Of a stretch of 64,000 nucleotides of DNA, positions 8,716 through 19,717 are shown in pieces (within the stretch, counting starts at the first letter, position 1; every line of letters begins with the position of its first letter). Source of the stretch: Inquilinus sp. Marseille-Q2685 (GTDB lineage: Bacteria > Pseudomonadota > Alphaproteobacteria > DSM-16000 > Inquilinaceae); assembly GCF_916619195.1 (NCBI RefSeq), contig NZ_CAKAKL010000006.1, forward strand, positions 62,001-126,000, read 5' to 3'. Made by a program: the position numbers and the translations under genes. The notes under the pieces were generated by a model. That model was not told the origin of the DNA and ran no database searches. It saw nothing but the letters and a program-made list of their open reading frames with translations.

Positions 8716-9462
8716 ATGACCGATCCCCTCGACACCGACGACATCGCCCCCGAGCCCGCGGCGGCGGACGTCGAATGCCCGCGCTGCCTGAAGCCGGCGG
8801 CGCTGTGCGTCTGCGATGAGGTCGAGCCGATCGAGAACCGGATCGGCCTGCTGATCCTGCAGCACCCTCAGGAACAGGCGAAGGAGCTGGGCACCGCCCG
8901 GCTGACCGCGCTGCACCTGACCGATGCCGAGTTCAGGATCGGCCTGTCCTGGCCCAGCCTGGCCGCGGCGCTGGGCCGGCCGGCGGATCCGAAGCGCTGG
9001 GCGGTGCTGTATCTCGGCTCGATGCGGCCGGAGGATTTCCCGCCGGGGCGCGAGCTGGTGGTGCTGGACCGGAAGGGCGCGCCGCTGCCCGAGCAGGAGG
9101 CGGCGCTGGAGGAGATCGAGGGCGTGGTGGTGCTGGACGGCACCTGGAGCCAGGCCAAGACGCTGTGGTGGCGCAACCCCTGGATGCTGAAGGGCCGGCG
9201 CATCGCCCTGAAGCCGCAGCGCCCGTCGCTGTACGGCAAGCTGCGGCGCGAGCCCCGGCGCGAGGCGCTGTCGACGCTGGAATCCGCGGCCTTCCTGCTG
9301 AGCCGGCTGGAGGGGCGGCCGGAGATCGAGACCGCGCTTCTCGCCAGCTTCGCCCGGATGCTCGACCGCTACCGCGCCACGCAGCCGGCGCGGCCGCCCC
9401 GGCCGGCCGGCCCGCGGCCCGACCGCCGCCGGCCGCAGCAGCGCCGCAGCCGGGGCCGCTAG
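8716..9462 (+). CDS. DTW-domain tRNA-uridine aminocarboxypropyltransferase
   Basis: 248 residues. The family (TapT/YfiP in E. coli) transfers the 3-amino-3-carboxypropyl group of S-adenosylmethionine to uridine (acp3U) in tRNA. Visible are the N-terminal zinc-like cysteines CPRCLKPAALCVCDEV, the segment LILQHPQEQAKELGTARL and the DTW-type motif VLDGTWSQAKTLWWRNPW. The tail from about 218 on is Pro/Arg rich, possibly an RNA-binding extension. Its stop codon overlaps that of the convergent MFS gene in a shared CTAG at 9459-9462. Confidence 0.88.
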   Translation: MTDPLDTDDIAPEPAAADVECPRCLKPAALCVCDEVEPIENRIGLLILQHPQEQAKELGTARLTALHLTDAEFRIGLSWPSLAAALGRPADPKRWAVLYLGSMRPEDFPPGRELVVLDRKGAPLPEQEAALEEIEGVVVLDGTWSQAKTLWWRNPWMLKGRRIALKPQRPSLYGKLRREPRREALSTLESAAFLLSRLEGRPEIETALLASFARMLDRYRATQPARPPRPAGPRPDRRRPQQRRSRGR

Positions 9463-10880
9463 CCTCGCCGCTCCGCCCGTAGCAGGGCCATCGCCGGCAG
9501 CAGCGGCAGCGCCGCGACCAGCGCCAGGATGCCGTGCGTGGCGTCGAAGGCGGCCAGCGCGCCCATCGGATAGGGCGGCCCCGGCGGCAGGAACAGGCCG
9601 AACAGCGCCACCGCCAGCGCCGCGCCGATCGAGGCGCCGGTGCGGTCGAGGATGTTCAGCAGCGGCACCCCGTCCGGCACCCGCTCCTTCGGCAGCGAGG
9701 CCAGAGCCACTGTCATCGCCGGCATCGCCGACAGCACCATGCCGAAGCCGCGCACCGCCAGCACGGCGGAAAGCCAGAGATAGCTGGTCTGCGCCTCGAG
9801 GAAGGCCAGCGGCACGGTGCCGAGCACGGTCAGGACGATGCCGGCCACCGCCAGCCGGCCGCCGCCGAACCGGTCGGCCAGCCGTCCGCCGAGCGGCATG
9901 GCCAGCGCGATGCCGAGATCCTGCGGCAGGATCAGGAGGCCGGTGGTGAACACCGTCTCGTGCCGGACCAGCAGATAGTAGAGCGGCAGCGCGATCTGCG
10001 CCCCGTACACGGTGAAGCCGCCGCAGAACAGGATCAGCCCGGCCGGGCCGAAGATCCGCTCGCGCAGCAGGCCGATGCGGATCAGTGGCGCCTCCATCCC
10101 CCGCGCCCGCAGCACGAAACCGGCGATCAGGGCGAGGCCGAGCAGCAGCGCGCCATCCGCCGCCGCGGCGCCGAGGCCCCCGGCCTGGGCGATGGCGAAG
10201 ACGCCCCAGGTCATCAGCGGCAGGCCGAGGGTCAGCAGCACCAGGCCGGGGATGTCGAGGCGCCCGGCGGGGCCCGCCGCGCCGGCCTCGGCGCGCGGCA
10301 GCCAGAGCCAGCCGGCGAGGAGGGCGGCGAGGCCGAGCGGCACGTTGATCCAGAACAGCCAGGGCCAGCCCTGCCAGGCCAGCAGCGCGCTGCCGACGGT
10401 GGAGCCGATCGCCGGGGCCAGCACCACGACGATGCCCATCGTGCCCATCATCCGGCCCATCCGCCCGGGCCCGGCCGCCATGCCGAGCAGCATCTGCCCG
10501 ACCGGCACCAGCAGGCCGCCGCACAGGCCCAGCAGCACCCGTGCCGCGATCAGCTGCCCGGCCGTGGCCGACAGGGCGCAGGCGGCCGAAGCCAGAACGA
10601 ACAGGGCCAGGCTGGCGAACCACAGCCGGGTCGGCCCCACCCGCCGCGCCGCCCAGGCGCAGATCGGGATCGAGGCGGCCAGGGCCAGCAGATAGCCGGT
10701 CGCCACCCATTGCATGGTGTCGAGCGGCACGCCGAAGCCCTCGCCCATCGGCGCCAGGCCGATGTTCACGATCGAGGTGGTGAGCCGCGACAGGAAGCCG
10801 CCGACGACCAGGATCGCGGCCTGGCGCCACAGCGCGGCCGGGATCCTCTCCAGCTTCGCGGCCGGGGCGATGGAGACCAT
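9459..10880 (-). CDS. DHA2-type MFS drug efflux transporter
   Basis: 473 residues and about 14 hydrophobic segments, as in the EmrB/QacA (DHA2) group of proton-coupled inner-membrane exporters. Motif C-like GPAIGSTVGSALLAWQGW and the segment LPWLFWINVPLG-type WLFWINVPLGLAALLAG are visible. It diverges from a TetR-family gene, with a 32-bp palindrome only 10 bases before its start, so repression by that regulator is very likely. The substrate is unknown; toxic organics are typical. No membrane-fusion partner is adjacent. Confidence 0.92.
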   Translation of the reverse strand: MVSIAPAAKLERIPAALWRQAAILVVGGFLSRLTTSIVNIGLAPMGEGFGVPLDTMQWVATGYLLALAASIPICAWAARRVGPTRLWFASLALFVLASAACALSATAGQLIAARVLLGLCGGLLVPVGQMLLGMAAGPGRMGRMMGTMGIVVVLAPAIGSTVGSALLAWQGWPWLFWINVPLGLAALLAGWLWLPRAEAGAAGPAGRLDIPGLVLLTLGLPLMTWGVFAIAQAGGLGAAAADGALLLGLALIAGFVLRARGMEAPLIRIGLLRERIFGPAGLILFCGGFTVYGAQIALPLYYLLVRHETVFTTGLLILPQDLGIALAMPLGGRLADRFGGGRLAVAGIVLTVLGTVPLAFLEAQTSYLWLSAVLAVRGFGMVLSAMPAMTVALASLPKERVPDGVPLLNILDRTGASIGAALAVALFGLFLPPGPPYPMGALAAFDATHGILALVAALPLLPAMALLRAERRG

Positions 10881-10890
10881 GACGGGGGAT

Positions 10891-10922
10891 CCTTATCGAT
10901 GATAAATTTATCAGCGATAAGG
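10891..10922. promoter_or_regulatory. 32-bp near-perfect palindrome, TetR-type operator
   Basis: Half-site CCTTATCGaTGATAAA pairs with TTTATCAgCGATAAGG; only one symmetric position differs. It sits 10 bases before the MFS start codon and 46 bases before the TetR start, so one bound dimer pair could shut both promoters. The half-site resembles tetO-like TATCA/TGATA elements. Confidence 0.85.
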
Positions 10923-10968
10923 AACTGATCGCGGCTAGTCTGTCAAGTGGGTGGATGAGAGGCGGACA

Positions 10969-11589
10969 ATGAAGCTGCAGCGGGACGAGGTGATCCGGAC
11001 GGCGCTGGATCTGCTGGACGAGGTCGGCATCGACGGGTTGAGCACCCGCCGCCTGGCCGAGCGGCTGGGCGTGCAGTCCCCGGCGCTGTACTGGCATTTC
11101 CGGAACAAGCGCGCCCTGCTGGACGCCATGGCCAAGGCGATGATGGTGGAGGCCGGGATGGAGCGGCCGGCCGAGCCCGGCGCCGACTGGCGGAGTTGGA
11201 TCGCCGAGGATGCGCGCCGGTTCCGCCGGGCGCTGCTGTCGCGGCGCGACGGCGCCCGGCTGCACGCCGGCACGCGGCCGGAGCCGGCCGAGTTCGCCGC
11301 GGTCGAATCCGAGACCGCCCTCTTGTGCGCGCAGGGCCTCGCCCCGGCCGACGCGCTGCGCGCCCAGATCGCGATCAGCCGCTATGTCGTGGGCTGGGTG
11401 CTGGAGGAGCAGGCCGATGCCGCCGACGCCGGCGCGCGCGAGGGCGAACGCATGGCCGCCGCCGACCTGGCCGGCTATCCGCTGTTTGCCGAGGGCATGG
11501 CGGCGCTGCGCGACGCCGATCCGGATGCCGAGTTCGACCACGGCCTCGGCCTGCTGCTCGACGGCATCGCGGCCAGGCTGGCGCGCTGA
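10969..11589 (+). CDS. TetR-family repressor (TetR-class C-terminal domain)
   Basis: 206 residues. The N-terminal helix-turn-helix (VIRTALDLLDEVGIDGLSTR then LAERLGVQSPALYWHFRNK) is classical. The C-terminal half resembles the TetR_C ligand domain (RRALLSRRDGARLHAG, YVVGWVLEEQA). I use the ATG at 10969, preceded by GAGAGG; an in-frame GTG 18 bases upstream is possible. Its divergent position to a drug-efflux gene with a shared palindrome indicates a ligand-relieved efflux switch that also regulates itself. Confidence 0.92.
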   Translation: MKLQRDEVIRTALDLLDEVGIDGLSTRRLAERLGVQSPALYWHFRNKRALLDAMAKAMMVEAGMERPAEPGADWRSWIAEDARRFRRALLSRRDGARLHAGTRPEPAEFAAVESETALLCAQGLAPADALRAQIAISRYVVGWVLEEQADAADAGAREGERMAAADLAGYPLFAEGMAALRDADPDAEFDHGLGLLLDGIAARLAR

Positions 11590-11628
11590 GGCAAGTGCCA
11601 TCCATTCGCCCTTGGCCAAAGCGCCGCG

Positions 11629-13871
<2,243 letters not shown>

Positions 13872-13876
13872 CGGCG

Positions 13877-13912
13877 ACGGGTCCCCGGCGGTCGACGCCG
13901 GGGACCCGTTTC
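13877..13912. terminator. Strong hairpin terminator after katG
   Basis: ACGGGTCCCCGGCG and CGCCGGGGACCCGT form a perfect 14-bp stem with a 5-base loop, followed by a short TTTC. It lies between the stops of convergent katG and the PRISE-like gene (stop at 13914) and probably serves both. Confidence 0.8.
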
Positions 13913-13913
13913 G

Positions 13914-14960
13914 TCATGGGATGATCCGGCGCCGGCGAAGGTCGCGGAAGATGTCGAGGAACATGGTCTCGGTGTCGACCATCTCGTGGAAGCCGAAGCG
14001 GTGCGACTTCGAGGTGTCGCCGAACATGTCGTAGTCGAAGCCGAAGACGAAGTCGGCGAAGCGCCAGGACGACACGTCGCGATACGGGGTCGGCGCCAGC
14101 CCGTGCCGGTCGATCATCGAGCGCCACAGCGGCTCCTTATCCGCCATCATCGTCTCGAGCGGCATCGGCAGCGGCGGCGCCGTCTCGAGCCCGAAGAACC
14201 GGGCCAGGCGCGGCCACAGATCGGTCCAGCGGAACAGGTCGCCATTGGCGATGTTGAAGGCGTGGCCGGCGGCACGCGGCTCGGTCGCCGCCCAGACGGT
14301 GGCCCGGGCCAGCAGGCCGGAATCGGTCATCTGCAGCAGCTTATCATAGGCGCCGGGCTTGCCGGGAAACCGGAACGGCACGCCCAGCTCCTTCGCCATG
14401 GACGCATAGACGGCGATGGCGACGGCCAGGTTCATCGGGTTGCCCAGCGCGGTGCCGCCGACCACCGCCGGGCGGATCGCCGACCAGGACCAGCCGCGCG
14501 CCGCGGCGCGCTGCTGCAGCCAGGCCAGCTGGTCGATCATGAATTCCGGCGGCATCGGGCCGGGGTCGTCCTCCCGCGCCGGGGTCTTGAACGGGCCGAG
14601 ATGGCCGCCATAGACCTTGTAGCCCTGCATCAGGCTGACATGGCGCAGCCCCGGCGCCTCGGCCGCCTCCACCGCGTTGACCAGCATGGCCAGGTTCGGC
14701 GCCACCAGCTCGGCCCAGCTCGGCCGGTCCTGGAAGGCGGCGTAGAAGATGTGGGTGACCTCGCGCAAGCCCCCCAGCTTGTCGCGCGCATCGGCGGGGT
14801 CGAGCAGGTCGACGGCGATGTGCCGGACTTGCCCCGAAGCCTCGCCGCCGCGGCGCGACAGGCCGATCACCTGCCAGTCCTCCAGCGTCGCCAGATGCTC
14901 CACCAGGTTGCGGCCGATCACCCCCTGGGCCCCGACCACCAGCGCCGTCTTCCGGTCCAT
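13914..14960 (-). CDS. PRISE-like SDR reductase (progesterone 5-beta-reductase/iridoid synthase family)
   Basis: 348 residues. The N-terminal Rossmann motif is [18 protein letters not shown], followed by [10 protein letters not shown], typical of NADPH-binding atypical SDRs. The segment [13 protein letters not shown] matches the PRISE family, where Lys and Tyr replace the usual YxxxK arrangement. Members reduce enone C=C bonds of bulky or small substrates; the natural substrate here is unknown. The start at 14960 is set by [13 protein letters not shown]; longer frames run into the LysR gene. It diverges from a LysR regulator that probably controls it. Confidence 0.85.
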   Translation of the reverse strand: MDRKTALVVGAQGVIGRNLVEHLATLEDWQVIGLSRRGGEASGQVRHIAVDLLDPADARDKLGGLREVTHIFYAAFQDRPSWAELVAPNLAMLVNAVEAAEAPGLRHVSLMQGYKVYGGHLGPFKTPAREDDPGPMPPEFMIDQLAWLQQRAAARGWSWSAIRPAVVGGTALGNPMNLAVAIAVYASMAKELGVPFRFPGKPGAYDKLLQMTDSGLLARATVWAATEPRAAGHAFNIANGDLFRWTDLWPRLARFFGLETAPPLPMPLETMMADKEPLWRSMIDRHGLAPTPYRDVSSWRFADFVFGFDYDMFGDTSKSHRFGFHEMVDTETMFLDIFRDLRRRRIIP

Positions 14961-15069
14961 CGCTCTTCTCCGTGCCGATCGTTCGGCCCAGAGATCATTC
15001 ATTTGGATGGGATTGAGTAGGGCGCCGGATTGACTATCATCCATAAGCATAACTTTGAGGCCATCGCCC

Positions 15070-15975
15070 ATGGACCGCTTCACCGCCATGGCCACCTTCG
15101 TGCGGGTGGCCCAGCTCGGCAGCCTGTCGGCGGCGGCGCGGGACCTCGGCCTGACCCAGCCGGCGGTCAGCCAGCAGGTGGCGGCGCTGGAGCGGCGGCT
15201 GGGCGTCCGCCTGCTGAACCGCAGCACCCGCCGCCTGGCCCTGACCGAGGCGGGCGAGCGCTACCACGCCCAGGCCCTGCGCATCCTGGAGGCGGTGGCC
15301 GAGGCCGAGGACGGGCTGGCCGAGGCGTCGGACACGCTGGCCGGCAGCCTGCGCGTGCATGCACCGGCCGGGCTGGGCCAGGCGCATCTGGCGCCGATCC
15401 TGATCGGCTTTCAGCGGCGCCATCCGGATCTCTCGGTCGAGCTGATTGCCAACGACCGCTATGCCGACCTGATCGGCGAGGGCGTCGACGTCGCCATCCG
15501 CCTCGGCACCCTGGCCTCGCCCGGCTTGGTGGCCCGGCGCCTGGCGACGCTGCGGCGGATCCTGGTGGCGTCGCCGGACTACGTCGCCGCCCGGGGCAGC
15601 CCGGAGACGCCGGAGGATCTCGCCCGCCACCCGCATGTCCGCTTCAGCTGGGCCGCTTCCGGCGACGCGGTGCCGCTGGTCGGCCCGGACGGTCCGCTGG
15701 AGGTGCGGGTGCGGTCGCGCTTCCTGGCCAACAACGCCTTCGTGCTGATCGAGGCGATCCGCGCCGGGATCGGCATCGGCGGCGCCCAGCTGCCCCTGGT
15801 GCAGACGCTGCTCGACCAGGGCGCGCTGGTGCGGGTGATGCGGGACTATGCCTATGCCCCGCTGGAGGTGCACGCGGTCTACCCCTCCGGCCGTTTCGTC
15901 CCGCGCCGGGTCCGCGCTTTCGTCGACCACCTGGCCGCGGCGCTGCCGGCGATCCCGGGGCTGGACCGGGACTAA
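15070..15975 (+). CDS. LysR-family transcriptional regulator
   Basis: 301 residues. It has an N-terminal winged helix-turn-helix (ATFVRVAQLGSLSAAARDLG, then LTQPAVSQQVAALERRLG) and a two-lobed periplasmic-binding-like sensor domain from about 90 (GSLRVHAPAGLGQAHLAP). It is of the CrgA/YhjC-like group common beside oxidoreductases. The ATG at 15070 gives MDRFTAMATFVRV. It lies back to back with the PRISE-like gene across a 109-bp gap, the usual geometry for a LysR regulator and its target. Confidence 0.92.
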   Translation: MDRFTAMATFVRVAQLGSLSAAARDLGLTQPAVSQQVAALERRLGVRLLNRSTRRLALTEAGERYHAQALRILEAVAEAEDGLAEASDTLAGSLRVHAPAGLGQAHLAPILIGFQRRHPDLSVELIANDRYADLIGEGVDVAIRLGTLASPGLVARRLATLRRILVASPDYVAARGSPETPEDLARHPHVRFSWAASGDAVPLVGPDGPLEVRVRSRFLANNAFVLIEAIRAGIGIGGAQLPLVQTLLDQGALVRVMRDYAYAPLEVHAVYPSGRFVPRRVRAFVDHLAAALPAIPGLDRD

Positions 15976-16059
15976 GGCTTAAGGCGTAACGGCGCCGATC
16001 GGACCTTGCCGTCCCGGCCGGGGCTTTGAAATGATCCCCGCAAACCCCGGTGCGAGGCC

Positions 16060-16983
16060 ATGCAGGACGTCTCCGACAAACCGGCCGGCGATGCAGCCGG
16101 AGGCGAAACCCCTCGAGCCCGCTCGGCGTCGCCGTCGCGCCGGGCCGTCGTGCTGGCCGTGCTGCTGGCCGGATGCGCGATCGCCTATATCCTGATCCTG
16201 GCCCGGTTCGACGTGTCGAGCGCGCCGGCCGAGACCGAGTTCGGCGCCCCGGCCCGGGACGCCCGGGTCAGGCTCTATGTCCAGCCGATCGAGGTCGACC
16301 CGGTCAACGATTCCGTGCAGATGCGGATCAGCGTGACGCCCGATCCCGCCCTGGCCAGCGCGACGGCGGCGACCGCGGATCACGATTTCCTGATCAAGAT
16401 CAGGCGCGGCAAGCAGATCGAACATGTGCAGATCGGCGCCGGCCAGCCTCTTCCCGAGGTCACCTTCGAATTCGACCTCGAGGACGGCAATGTGCGCGAC
16501 TACCCCCTGGACCGGTATGGATCCGCCATGACCTTGGCGGCGAGCGAGCGGACCCCGGACGGCGCCGAGGCGCCGCTGCCGATCCGGGTCACGGTCTGGG
16601 AAGGCCTGCTCGGCTATACCGTGAAGGCGCAGCAGGCGGCGGCACAGACCGCCGGTGACCTGCAGCTGCAATTCGCGATCCGCCGCACGGGCGCCGTCTC
16701 GTTCTTCGGCATCGCGATCTATGGCGCCATCGTCGTGATGGCGCTCTGCGCCCTCGTCATCGGCAGCCTCGTCTTCATCGGCACGCGGCGGATCGAGGTC
16801 ACGCTCGCCGGCGCGCTCGGCGCCGTGATCTTCGCGCTGCCCGCGTTGCGCGGCGCCTTGCCGGGCATCCCGCCGCTGGGCGTCCGCGCCGACATCCTGA
16901 TCTTCTTCTGGGCCGAGATCGGGGCGATCATCGCCTTCTGCCTGTTCGTCGCCGCCTGGGCGCGTCGCGGCCCCCCGCCCTGA
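16060..16983 (+). CDS. DUF4436-family membrane protein
   Basis: 307 residues of unknown function. A cytoplasmic N-terminus of about 25 residues is followed by one membrane helix (VVLAVLLAGCAIAYILILA). A large extracytoplasmic domain follows (about 50-220), then three C-terminal membrane helices (ISFFGIAIYGAIVVMALC-type, VTLAGALGAVIFALP and ILIFFWAEIGAIIAFCLF). This layout fits DUF4436 proteins. It sits alone between the LysR gene and the GFA gene. Confidence 0.7.
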   Translation: MQDVSDKPAGDAAGGETPRARSASPSRRAVVLAVLLAGCAIAYILILARFDVSSAPAETEFGAPARDARVRLYVQPIEVDPVNDSVQMRISVTPDPALASATAATADHDFLIKIRRGKQIEHVQIGAGQPLPEVTFEFDLEDGNVRDYPLDRYGSAMTLAASERTPDGAEAPLPIRVTVWEGLLGYTVKAQQAAAQTAGDLQLQFAIRRTGAVSFFGIAIYGAIVVMALCALVIGSLVFIGTRRIEVTLAGALGAVIFALPALRGALPGIPPLGVRADILIFFWAEIGAIIAFCLFVAAWARRGPPP

Positions 16984-17010
16984 AGCGCCAGGTCCCGCGA
17001 CGCCGGGCCG

Positions 17011-17358
17011 CTACATCGAACGGCCGTCGAACTCGTGCACCGGCACCGCGGCGAGGTCGATGTCCTCGAGGCAGCGGATGTTGATGTAGGCCGACCGCTC
17101 CGTCCCCGGCGCGGTGTCCTCGGCGAAGGTGTGGATGCCGCAGTTCCGGCAGAAGCGGTGCTGGATGGCGTGGCGGTTGAACAGATAGGTGCCGAGGTCC
17201 ACGGGCTGCGCCTGCACGCGCAGGCTGAGATGCGGCACGGCCCAGAGCAGCGCCCCCTTGCGCGAGCAGATCGAGCAGTTGCAGGCGACGGCGCCGGTCA
17301 GCTCGCCCTCGACCTCGAAGACGACGCGGCCGCAATGGCAGCTTCCCTTGTAGAGCAT
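17011..17358 (-). CDS. GFA/CENP-V-type zinc protein
   Basis: 115 residues with the zinc-binding cysteines of the Gfa family: C7 and C9 (GSCHCGRV), C26, C28 and C31 (CNCSIC), C70 and C73 (FCRNCG). The prototype was proposed to speed glutathione-formaldehyde adduct formation, but most members have no proven activity. The start at 17358 has a strong GGGGAGGGG ribosome site, and upstream extensions lack it. It diverges from the MFS gene. Confidence 0.9.
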   Translation of the reverse strand: MLYKGSCHCGRVVFEVEGELTGAVACNCSICSRKGALLWAVPHLSLRVQAQPVDLGTYLFNRHAIQHRFCRNCGIHTFAEDTAPGTERSAYINIRCLEDIDLAAVPVHEFDGRSM

Positions 17359-17550
17359 GGTCCCCTCCCCGTGCTGTCTCCTCCAGAAAACTGGACCGGC
17401 CGGCGCCCATGGGCAATCCCCGCGGCGTTCCGGACGCATGGCAGCCTTGCACCCCCATCCGCCGGCGCAGAGTCGGATGTAGGATCGATCATCCGTCATC
17501 CGCAGAGACCCGCCCGCCGCACCGGCCCGACTCGGGCCCGGAGGAACGCC

Positions 17551-19065
17551 ATGTCCACTGCCGTCGACCGGTCGAAGCGACCGTTCCTGATCGCTTCGAT
17601 CATGCTGGCGACCTTCATGATCGCGATCGAGGCGACGATCGTCGCCACCGCCATGCCGCGCATCGTCGGCGAGCTGGGTGGCTTCACCTATTACAGTTGG
17701 GTGTTCTCGGCCTTCCTCCTGGCCCAGACCACCGCGACGGTGATCTACGGCAAGATGGCCGACGTGTTCGGCCGCAAGCCGGTGCTGATCGGCGGCACCG
17801 CGGTGTTCCTGGCCGGGTCGGTGCTGTGCGGCTTCGCCTGGTCGATGGGATCGCTGATCCTGTTCCGGCTGCTGCAGGGCCTCGGCGCCGGGGCGATCGC
17901 GCCGGTGACCATGACCGTGATCGGCGACCTGTACAAGCTGGAGGAGCGCGGCCGCGCCCAGGGCATGATGGCCAGCGTCTGGGCCACCTCCGCCGTCATC
18001 GGCCCCCTGGCCGGCGGCGTCATCGTCGACACCCTGTCCTGGGCCTGGATCTTCTGGATCAACCTGCCCTTCGGCGTGCTGACCATCGCCGGCTTCATCC
18101 TGTTCCTGAAGGAGCGGATCGAGCCGCGCGAGGTGAAGATCGACTATGCCGGCGCCGGGCTGTTCACCGTCGCCGTGGTGTCGCTGCTGGTGATCCTGAC
18201 CGAGACCGATGCCGGCGCGCCGCTGCTGGGCGGCCTGGGGCTGCTGTTCCTGTTGTCCGGTTGGCTGTTCCTGCGGCAGGAGCGGCGGGCGCCGGAGCCG
18301 ATCATCTCGATCGCGCTGTGGGGCCGGCGGCTGATCGCCACTAGCAACGCCGCCACCCTGCTGGCCGGCATGGCGCTGATCGGCCTGACCACGATCCTGC
18401 CGGTCTATGTCCAGGGCGTGCTGGGCCGGTCGCCGATCACGGCCGGCTTCACCCTGACCATGCTGGTCGTCGGCTGGCCGATGGCGGTGATGCTGTCCAG
18501 CCGCTTCTACCGCGCCTTCGGCATCCGCCGCACCCTGCGCGCCGGCAGCCTGCTGTTCCCGGTCGGCGCCGCCGTCCTTCTGTTCCTGACGCCGCAGAGC
18601 CATCCCGCCCTGGCCGGCGCCGGGTCGTTCCTGATGGGCTTCGGCATGGGGCTGATCAGCCTGACCACCATCGCCGTGGTGCAGGACAGCGTCGAATGGT
18701 CGATGCGCGGCAGCGCCACCGCCTCGATCATCTTCGCCCGCAGCCTGGGCAACACCATCGGCGCCACGGCGCTGGGCGCGATCCTGAACCTGGGCATCGC
18801 CCATTTCGGCAGCGGCGCCCTGGCCGCCGCCGTGCACGACGCGCTGAACCGCCCGGAGGGTCTGGCCGACCTGGCCGCCGACCCGTCGGTGCGCACGGTG
18901 TTCGACCAGGCGCTGCACTGGAGCTTCTGGGGCGTGGCCGGGGTGGCGGTGCTGACCTTCGTCGCCATCTGGCTGATCCCGATCGCGCCGAGGCCGGCCG
19001 GCGCCCGGCCGCAGGAGGCGGAGATCGAGGCGGCCGCCGAGCCCGGCCCGGCCGTCGGGCACTGA
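17551..19065 (+). CDS. DHA2-type MFS multidrug transporter
   Basis: 504 residues with 14 predicted membrane helices. The N-terminus (FLIASIMLATFMIAIEATIV) and the segments GKMADVFGRKP (motif A) and GPLAGGVIVDTLSWAWIFWI (motif C) are typical of DHA2 proton-driven exporters. A hydrophilic Ala/Glu-rich tail follows the last helix. The ATG at 17551 has GGAGG 6 bases upstream; the frame reaching further back is not supported. The next gene, ogt, starts 56 bases downstream and may be cotranscribed. Confidence 0.92.
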   Translation: MSTAVDRSKRPFLIASIMLATFMIAIEATIVATAMPRIVGELGGFTYYSWVFSAFLLAQTTATVIYGKMADVFGRKPVLIGGTAVFLAGSVLCGFAWSMGSLILFRLLQGLGAGAIAPVTMTVIGDLYKLEERGRAQGMMASVWATSAVIGPLAGGVIVDTLSWAWIFWINLPFGVLTIAGFILFLKERIEPREVKIDYAGAGLFTVAVVSLLVILTETDAGAPLLGGLGLLFLLSGWLFLRQERRAPEPIISIALWGRRLIATSNAATLLAGMALIGLTTILPVYVQGVLGRSPITAGFTLTMLVVGWPMAVMLSSRFYRAFGIRRTLRAGSLLFPVGAAVLLFLTPQSHPALAGAGSFLMGFGMGLISLTTIAVVQDSVEWSMRGSATASIIFARSLGNTIGATALGAILNLGIAHFGSGALAAAVHDALNRPEGLADLAADPSVRTVFDQALHWSFWGVAGVAVLTFVAIWLIPIAPRPAGARPQEAEIEAAAEPGPAVGH

Positions 19066-19121
19066 ATTTGACCGCAAGAACCGGGCCGACCGCCCCCCGG
19101 CCGGGTGGTAGGATCCGGCCC

Positions 19122-19667
19122 ATGAGCGAGCATCTCTACACCCTGTTCGAGACCGCCATCGGTCCCTGCGGCATCGCCTGGGGCCCGCGCGGCATCACCG
19201 GCGTGCAACTGCCGGGGTCGAGCGCGGAGAAGACGCGGATGCGCCTCCTCCGCCGCTGCCCCGGTGCCGAGGAGGGCGCGGCCCCGCCCGACATCGCCCG
19301 GGTGATCGAGCGCATCGACGCCCTCTTGCGCGGCGAGCGCGTCGACCTGTCCGACGTGCCGGTCGACCTCGACCGCGTGCCGGAGTTCGAGCGCCGGGTC
19401 TACGCCGTCGCCCGCGCCATCCCGCCGGGGTCGACCATGACCTATGGCGAAATCGCGAAGCGGCTGGGCGACCCGCTCTTGGCCCGCGACGTCGGCCAGG
19501 TGATGGGGCACAACCCGTTCCCGATCGTGGTGCCCTGCCACCGGGTGCTGGCGGCCGGCGGCAAGCCCGGCGGCTTCTCCGCCCCCGGCGGGGTCGACAC
19601 CAAGCTGCGGATGCTGCGGATTGAAGGCGCCGCGGCCGCCGCCCAGGCCTCTCTGTTCGACCCCTGA
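19122..19667 (+). CDS. ogt: Methylated-DNA--protein-cysteine methyltransferase
   Basis: 181 residues. This suicide repair protein removes O6-alkyl groups from guanine in DNA onto its own cysteine. The active-site motif is PCHR with C139 ([20 protein letters not shown]), and the DNA-binding helix lies in [12 protein letters not shown] near 107-118. The N-terminal domain is the short Ogt/Ada-C type. An AraC-family regulator follows 50 bases later, which recalls the Ada arrangement, although that regulator has no visible methyl-accepting cysteine domain. Confidence 0.93.
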   Translation: MSEHLYTLFETAIGPCGIAWGPRGITGVQLPGSSAEKTRMRLLRRCPGAEEGAAPPDIARVIERIDALLRGERVDLSDVPVDLDRVPEFERRVYAVARAIPPGSTMTYGEIAKRLGDPLLARDVGQVMGHNPFPIVVPCHRVLAAGGKPGGFSAPGGVDTKLRMLRIEGAAAAAQASLFDP

Positions 19668-19717
19668 GCGGCCCGAATCCCGTTGCCCGGCGCGGCGGGC
19701 GCGCGCAGAGTCGGCGC

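Noticed and set aside
8617-11619. 1000-codon open frame on the minus strand
   Set aside because: It is antisense or out of frame to the DTW, MFS and TetR genes. The Arg/Ala/Gly/His-rich composition is typical of stop-free frames in GC-rich DNA.
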